From Sipunculus nudus (lineage: Eukaryota; Annelida; Sipuncula; Golfingiida; Sipunculidae), in the NCBI GenBank assembly GCA_026874595.1, contig CM049307.1:63208370-63272369 (forward strand): a DNA stretch of 64,000 nucleotides, given 5' to 3'. The translations under genes and the position numbers were made by a program. Shown here in pieces: positions 43,001-49,000 of the stretch (position 1 is the stretch's first letter; each line of letters starts with the position of its first letter). The notes beneath the pieces were generated by a model. That model was not told the origin of the DNA, did not search any database, and worked only from the letters and a program-made list of their open reading frames with translations.

Positions 43001-46000
43001 TCTTCAAAAAGATTGTGATTGATAGATGGAAGAAACAATAATTGCTTGCCAAGTTTCAGTATATGCTGCAAAAAATGGGGGCCTATTCTTAAAGGAGGGG
43101 GCCCTACTATGTCTGGGGATACTGTGGCACCTGCGGTGCCAAGAAATGTCGAGTTTACCATAGGCTTGGGGCAACTTATTTATTTACCAAAGGCTGGGGG
43201 ATATAATTAGGACTGTAAGGAACATTCAGACTCTGGATATCCAAGCACAAATATTGGCCTTCTGCAGTATCACTGGTTGGGGATTCTGTTGTGAAATCGT
43301 ATTTCAGCAAACAGACATAGAATTTGCAAAGAATAAACATAAAATCTCTTACTAGACTGAACCTTATCTTATATTTGGTGTCTATTAATTTGCTGTGTCT
43401 TCATTGGTGCTGTGTAAGAGCCATATACTTGATACTGAATCAGTTTTAATGCAAAATATTATGTATATTGACATTAACAAGCAGTAGCGTTATTTGGTTA
43501 TCTCTTGATATGAATTTTATAAGGCAAAATAGTTCGCAAACTGATTTGTGTATTTGTTGTATTATGAATTGGTTCCTTTAATGAATTGCCTTGTGATACA
43601 CTGCCACAGTTAGGAATTATTCCCATCATATTTGTGTCTATTAGCTGTCATTGCTGAATCCAACACTATAAATATACACACACAAATACACAGAGAAGTA
43701 AAACCAAATGAGTTTTTGCCCAGGCACAACTTTGTTATTTTAAAACAGTTGAAGGTATGCAAGTTATAGAAATAGATATAGGTGCATTTCAAATTTTTTG
43801 TTTCCAGGACACAAGCAAGCCCATTATGTGTTCATACAAGGTGGTTAAAGTGCGTTGTGACTTGTGGGGAGTTCAGGGCAGGGTGGAGCAGTTTTCTCAT
43901 AGGGTAAGTCCTTGTCCTCATGACACTTAGTATAAAGCTGGTAGCTTGTTCGTCCTGTTCCAGACTGTGTCAGATATATGCTCACATCCTAAAATATAAC
44001 ATAAAGACTTGACTCATAATCTCAGTAATATTTATACCCATTCTCTTACTGTAATATTTACTGCCACTTATATATTCATAATTGAAACCTTTTCTATATA
44101 ATTATGTGATTTCTGCGTATTCTGTATACATATTAATGAGCTCTACCTGCAGATTATAAATTACTTGTAAGCTTTGTGCATTATTTTAAGACTAGAAATC
44201 TGCATTCTAAGGAATGCAATCCTCTGCCATGGGGGGGGGGGGGGGGGGGTCCTTATTTTGAGATGCTCCCAAAACAGTGTTTGCATTCACTTATTCAGCC
44301 CATATTCCCAGGTTCATTTATACAAAAGTGATTGTACATTTGTGAATATATGTCAGATCCACACCAAACTCTAATGGATTCTTCATTGGCCCATTCCCAA
44401 AATGCCCTATAATTTTCATGAGGTTCGATTCATTTTTGCATGAGATGGTGTGAACAACGTAAAAAACAACATGAACAGGGCTGAATGCATACCCTCCTGG
44501 CAATTATGGCAATGATGTATGACAGTCAGACACTGCAACTGTTTATGCTAACGTAGGGTAAGGCCCCACTGAGCAAATTAAAAATAGCCAGTTTACTGCA
44601 AGATAGGGTGTCACAGCTTGTTGAAATATATGCATATTAAAATAAATGTGAGCTGAATGGATTAATATGTTAACTTGTGGCACCAGCGTTATAACCTCTC
44701 CTGTTCAGTGATTACATGATAGATATTTAATATAAACATTTTTAGCTCAGCTGACTGAAAGTCATCTGAGCTATAGCAATCACTCTTTGTCCGTCGTCCG
44801 TCTGTCTGTCTGTCTGTCCGTCTGTCTGTCCGTTAACCAGGCACAAATCCTAACCGCTAGAACTGGAATCTTCTTACTTGACATCCTGGGAGGTCCATGA
44901 AAAATCTCCTTGGAAACCAGAAATTAGGTCTCTGTTACCCATATCCTTCGAGCTATTGGGCCCCAAAGTACCCCCAAGAAAAGTCCAAAATTTCATACAA
45001 AAACTTCAATATCTCATTAACTACTTGACTGATGGTCATGATTTTTGGCATACATATTGATCATGAGAGGTTCCATCAGTTCCTGCAGACTGGTGGCGCA
45101 ACCTGTATTTTTCGATTTTTTACGAATTTTTTTCTCTATTTTTGAGACCTTTAAAAATGTGAACATCTGTTAACAAGGCACAAATCGTAATGACTGGACT
45201 TAGAATCTTCATTCTCAACACTGAGAGACCTATGAAAAGTCTCCATGGAAACCAGAAATTAGGTCTCTGTTACCCATATCCTTCCAGCTATGGGGCCCCA
45301 AACTACCCCCCAGAAAAATAAAAAATTTCAAACAAAAACTTCAATTTCTCATTAAATACTTGACTAATGGTCATGATTTTTGTCATACATATTGATCATG
45401 AGATGTTCCATCACTTCCTGCAGACTGGTGGCGCCACCTGTATCGTTCAATTTTTTACGAATTTTTTTCTCTATTTTTGAGACCTTTCAAAATGTAAACA
45501 TCTGTTAACAAGGCACAAATCGTAAAGACTGGACCTAGAATCTTCATTCTTGACACACTGAGAGACCTATGAAAAGTCTCCATGGAAACCAGAAATTAGG
45601 TCTCTGTTACCCATATTCTTCGAGCTATGGAGCCCCAAAGTACCCCCAAGAAAAGTAAAAAATTTCATACAAAAACTTCAATATCTCATTAACTACTTGA
45701 CTGATGGTCATGATTTGTGGCATAACTATTGATCATGAGATGTGTCATCACTTCCTGCAGACTGGTGGTGCCACCTTTATTGTTCGTTTTTTACGATTTT
45801 TTCCTCTATTTTTAAGACCTTTAAGGATGCTGTCATCTGTTAGCATGGCACAAATCGTAACGACTGGACCTAGAATCTTCATTCTTGACACACTGAGAGG
45901 TCCATGAAAAATATCCTTTGAAAGCAGATCTGTTAACCATATCCTTCGAGCTATGGGGCCCCAAAGTACCCCCCCCCCCCAGAGTAGTCAAAAATTTCAT

Positions 46001-49000
46001 ACAAAAACTTCAATATCTCAATAACTACATCACTGATGGTCATGATTTTTGGCATACATATTGATTATGAAATGTTCCATCAGTTCCTGCAGACTTGTGG
46101 CGCCACCTGTATTGTTTGATTTTTTACGATTTTTTCCTCTATTTTTGAGACCTTAAAGGATGCTGTCATCTGTTAACATGGCACAAATCATAACGACTGG
46201 ACCTAGAATCTTCATTCTCGACACACTAGAAGACCTATGAAAAGTCTCCATGGAAACCAGAAATTAGGTCTCTGTTACCCATATCCTTCGAGCAATGAGG
46301 CCCCAAAGTACCCCCCCAGAGTAGTCAAAAATTTCATACAAAAACTTCAATATCTCAATAACTACATCACTGATGGTCATGATTTTTGGCATACATATTG
46401 ATTATGAGATGTTCCATCAGTTCCTGCAGACTGGTGGCGCCACCTATGTTATCTATCAAGAGGGTACAAATTGCAACAACTGGACCTAGAAACTTCATTC
46501 TTGTCATGCAAGGAGGCCCATGAAGAGTGCCTGTGGAAACTTGAAATTAGGTCTCTGTTAACCATATCCTTCTAGCTATAGGACTCTGAAGTATCCCTCA
46601 GAATAATGGACAATTTGATACAAAAGCTGAAGTATCTGAACAACTAATACGGAGATCATCATGATTCTTTGCATGGATATTGACCATTAAGTGTTTTTAG
46701 CTCAGCTGATTGTAAGTCATCTAAAGTATCCCTCAGAATAATGGACAATTTGATACAAAAGCTCAAGTATCTAAACAACTATTGTAGTGATCACCATGAT
46801 TCTTTGCATGGATATTGATCATGCAATGTGTCATCAGTTTCTGCAGTATGGTGGCGCCACCTGTATTTTTTTTATTTTTATGAATTTTTTTCTCTTTTTG
46901 AGACCTCATAAGATGCGGTCATCTGTTAACATGGCACAAATCGTAACAACTGGACCTAGAATCTGCTCTCTTGACATGCTGAGAGGCCCATGAAAAGTTT
47001 CCTTAAAAACTTGAAATTAGGTCTCTGTTACCCATAACCTCTGAGCTATGGGGATCCGAAGTACCCCCCAGAATAATGGAAAATTTGATACAAAAGCTCA
47101 AGTATCTGAACAATTATTTTATTGATCACCATGATTCTTTGCATGGATATTGATCATGAAATGTTTCATCAGTTTCTGCATTCTGGTGGCGCCACCTGTA
47201 TTTTTTCAATTTTTTCGCTCAGCTGACTGAAAGTCATCTGAGCTGTAGGGATCATCTTTTGTCCGTCGTCCGTCCGGCCATCCAGGCGTCTGTCTGTTAA
47301 CAGGGCACAAATCGTAACCGCTAGACCGGGAATCTTCTTACTTGAAATCCTGGGAGGTCTATGGAAATTCTCCTTGTGAACCTGAAATTAGGTCACTGTG
47401 ACCTATATTCTTCGAGCTATGGGGTTCTGAAGTACCCCCCAGAATAATGCAAAATTTAATACAAAAGCTCAAGTATCTGAACAACTAATGCATTAATCAC
47501 CATGATTCTTTGCATGGATATTGATCATTGAGTGTTTCATCAATTTCTGGAGATTGGTGGCGCCACCTATTTTTTTTTATTTTTTACGATTTTTTTTCTC
47601 TACTTTTGTGATCTTTAAACATTTGGTCATCTGTAAACAGGGCACAAATCATAATGACTGGACCTAGAATCTTCTGTCCTCACCTCCAGGGAAGCCCATA
47701 AAAGGTCTACATGGAAACCCGAAATAAGGTCCCTGTTACCCATATTCTGTGAGCTATGGGGCTCTGAAGTACCCCCCCCCCCCCCCGAATAAAGATTTGG
47801 TCATATATTAACAGGGCACAAATCATAATGACAGGACCTAGAATCTTCTGTCCTCACCTCCAGGGAAGCCCATAAAAGGTCTACATGGAAACCCGAAATA
47901 AGGTCCCTGTTACCCATATCCTTCATGCTCTGGGGCTCCGAAGTACTCCCCAGAATAAAGATTTGGTCATCTGTTAACAGAGCACAAATTATAATGACTT
48001 GACCTAGAATCTCCTTTCTTGATATGCTGGGAGGCCCCGGAAAAGTCTCCTTGTGCACCTGAAATTACATCTCTGTTACCCATATCCTTCATCCTATGCG
48101 GCTTTGAAATACCCCCCAGAATAAACATTTGGATTTGTTAACAGGGCACAAATCATAATAACTGGACCTAGAATTTTATTTTTTTACATGCTGGGAGACC
48201 CCTGAAAAGTCCTTGTAAACCTTGAAAATAGGTGTCTGTTACCCATATCCTTCATGCTACAGAGCTCCATTGTACCCCAATGAATATTGGATGATTTTAT
48301 ACAAAAGGTCAAGTTTGGAAAAAGTATTTCAATCAAATTTGACATTCAGATGATAAAATTACTTTTGTCAATGTCTTCCTGGTCAGCTGAGCGTCATGAC
48401 CCCTGGGTCACTTGTTAAGAAATAGTTTAATTTTCATCAGCCATTTTAAGACAAAATCTCTATCAGTAATATTTTCAGCTTTTTTTAAAGTTCTCTAAAC
48501 TAATAATCAAGCTGATTTGTTTGTATTTTGTGCGATTCATACTTCTGAACATACTTTTATCTTTAGTCTCTCTTTCTGTATTTTCCAGGCGGTGAGAGAC
48601 ATTTTATTGCTGGGGCACAGGCAAGCATTTACCTGGATGGATGAATGGCATGGTAAGTACATGGGCACAGTCAAACATTTCCATAGGTCGTACATGTATG
48701 TACTGTCAGTCTTTCAGGCAGTATTATAGGCAGCTATTCAGATTTATAAGTGAGGTTATTGGAAACACAAAGATGGACATTTTCTTTATACTGGTTGCCT
48801 TATACAGCGATGCTGGCATGTAAGTGCAACCTTCTGATTCAGTATCTATTACATCCTGGGGTGATCTCAAGTCCACAAAGAGATAAATAAAATGTTATAT
48901 TGGCTGACTATAAAAGGTCATTACAGCACAATAGGATGATACATCTACCATGAGATGTGAGGCATTATCTCTTCCTGACAAGGAGGGATTGATCACTATT

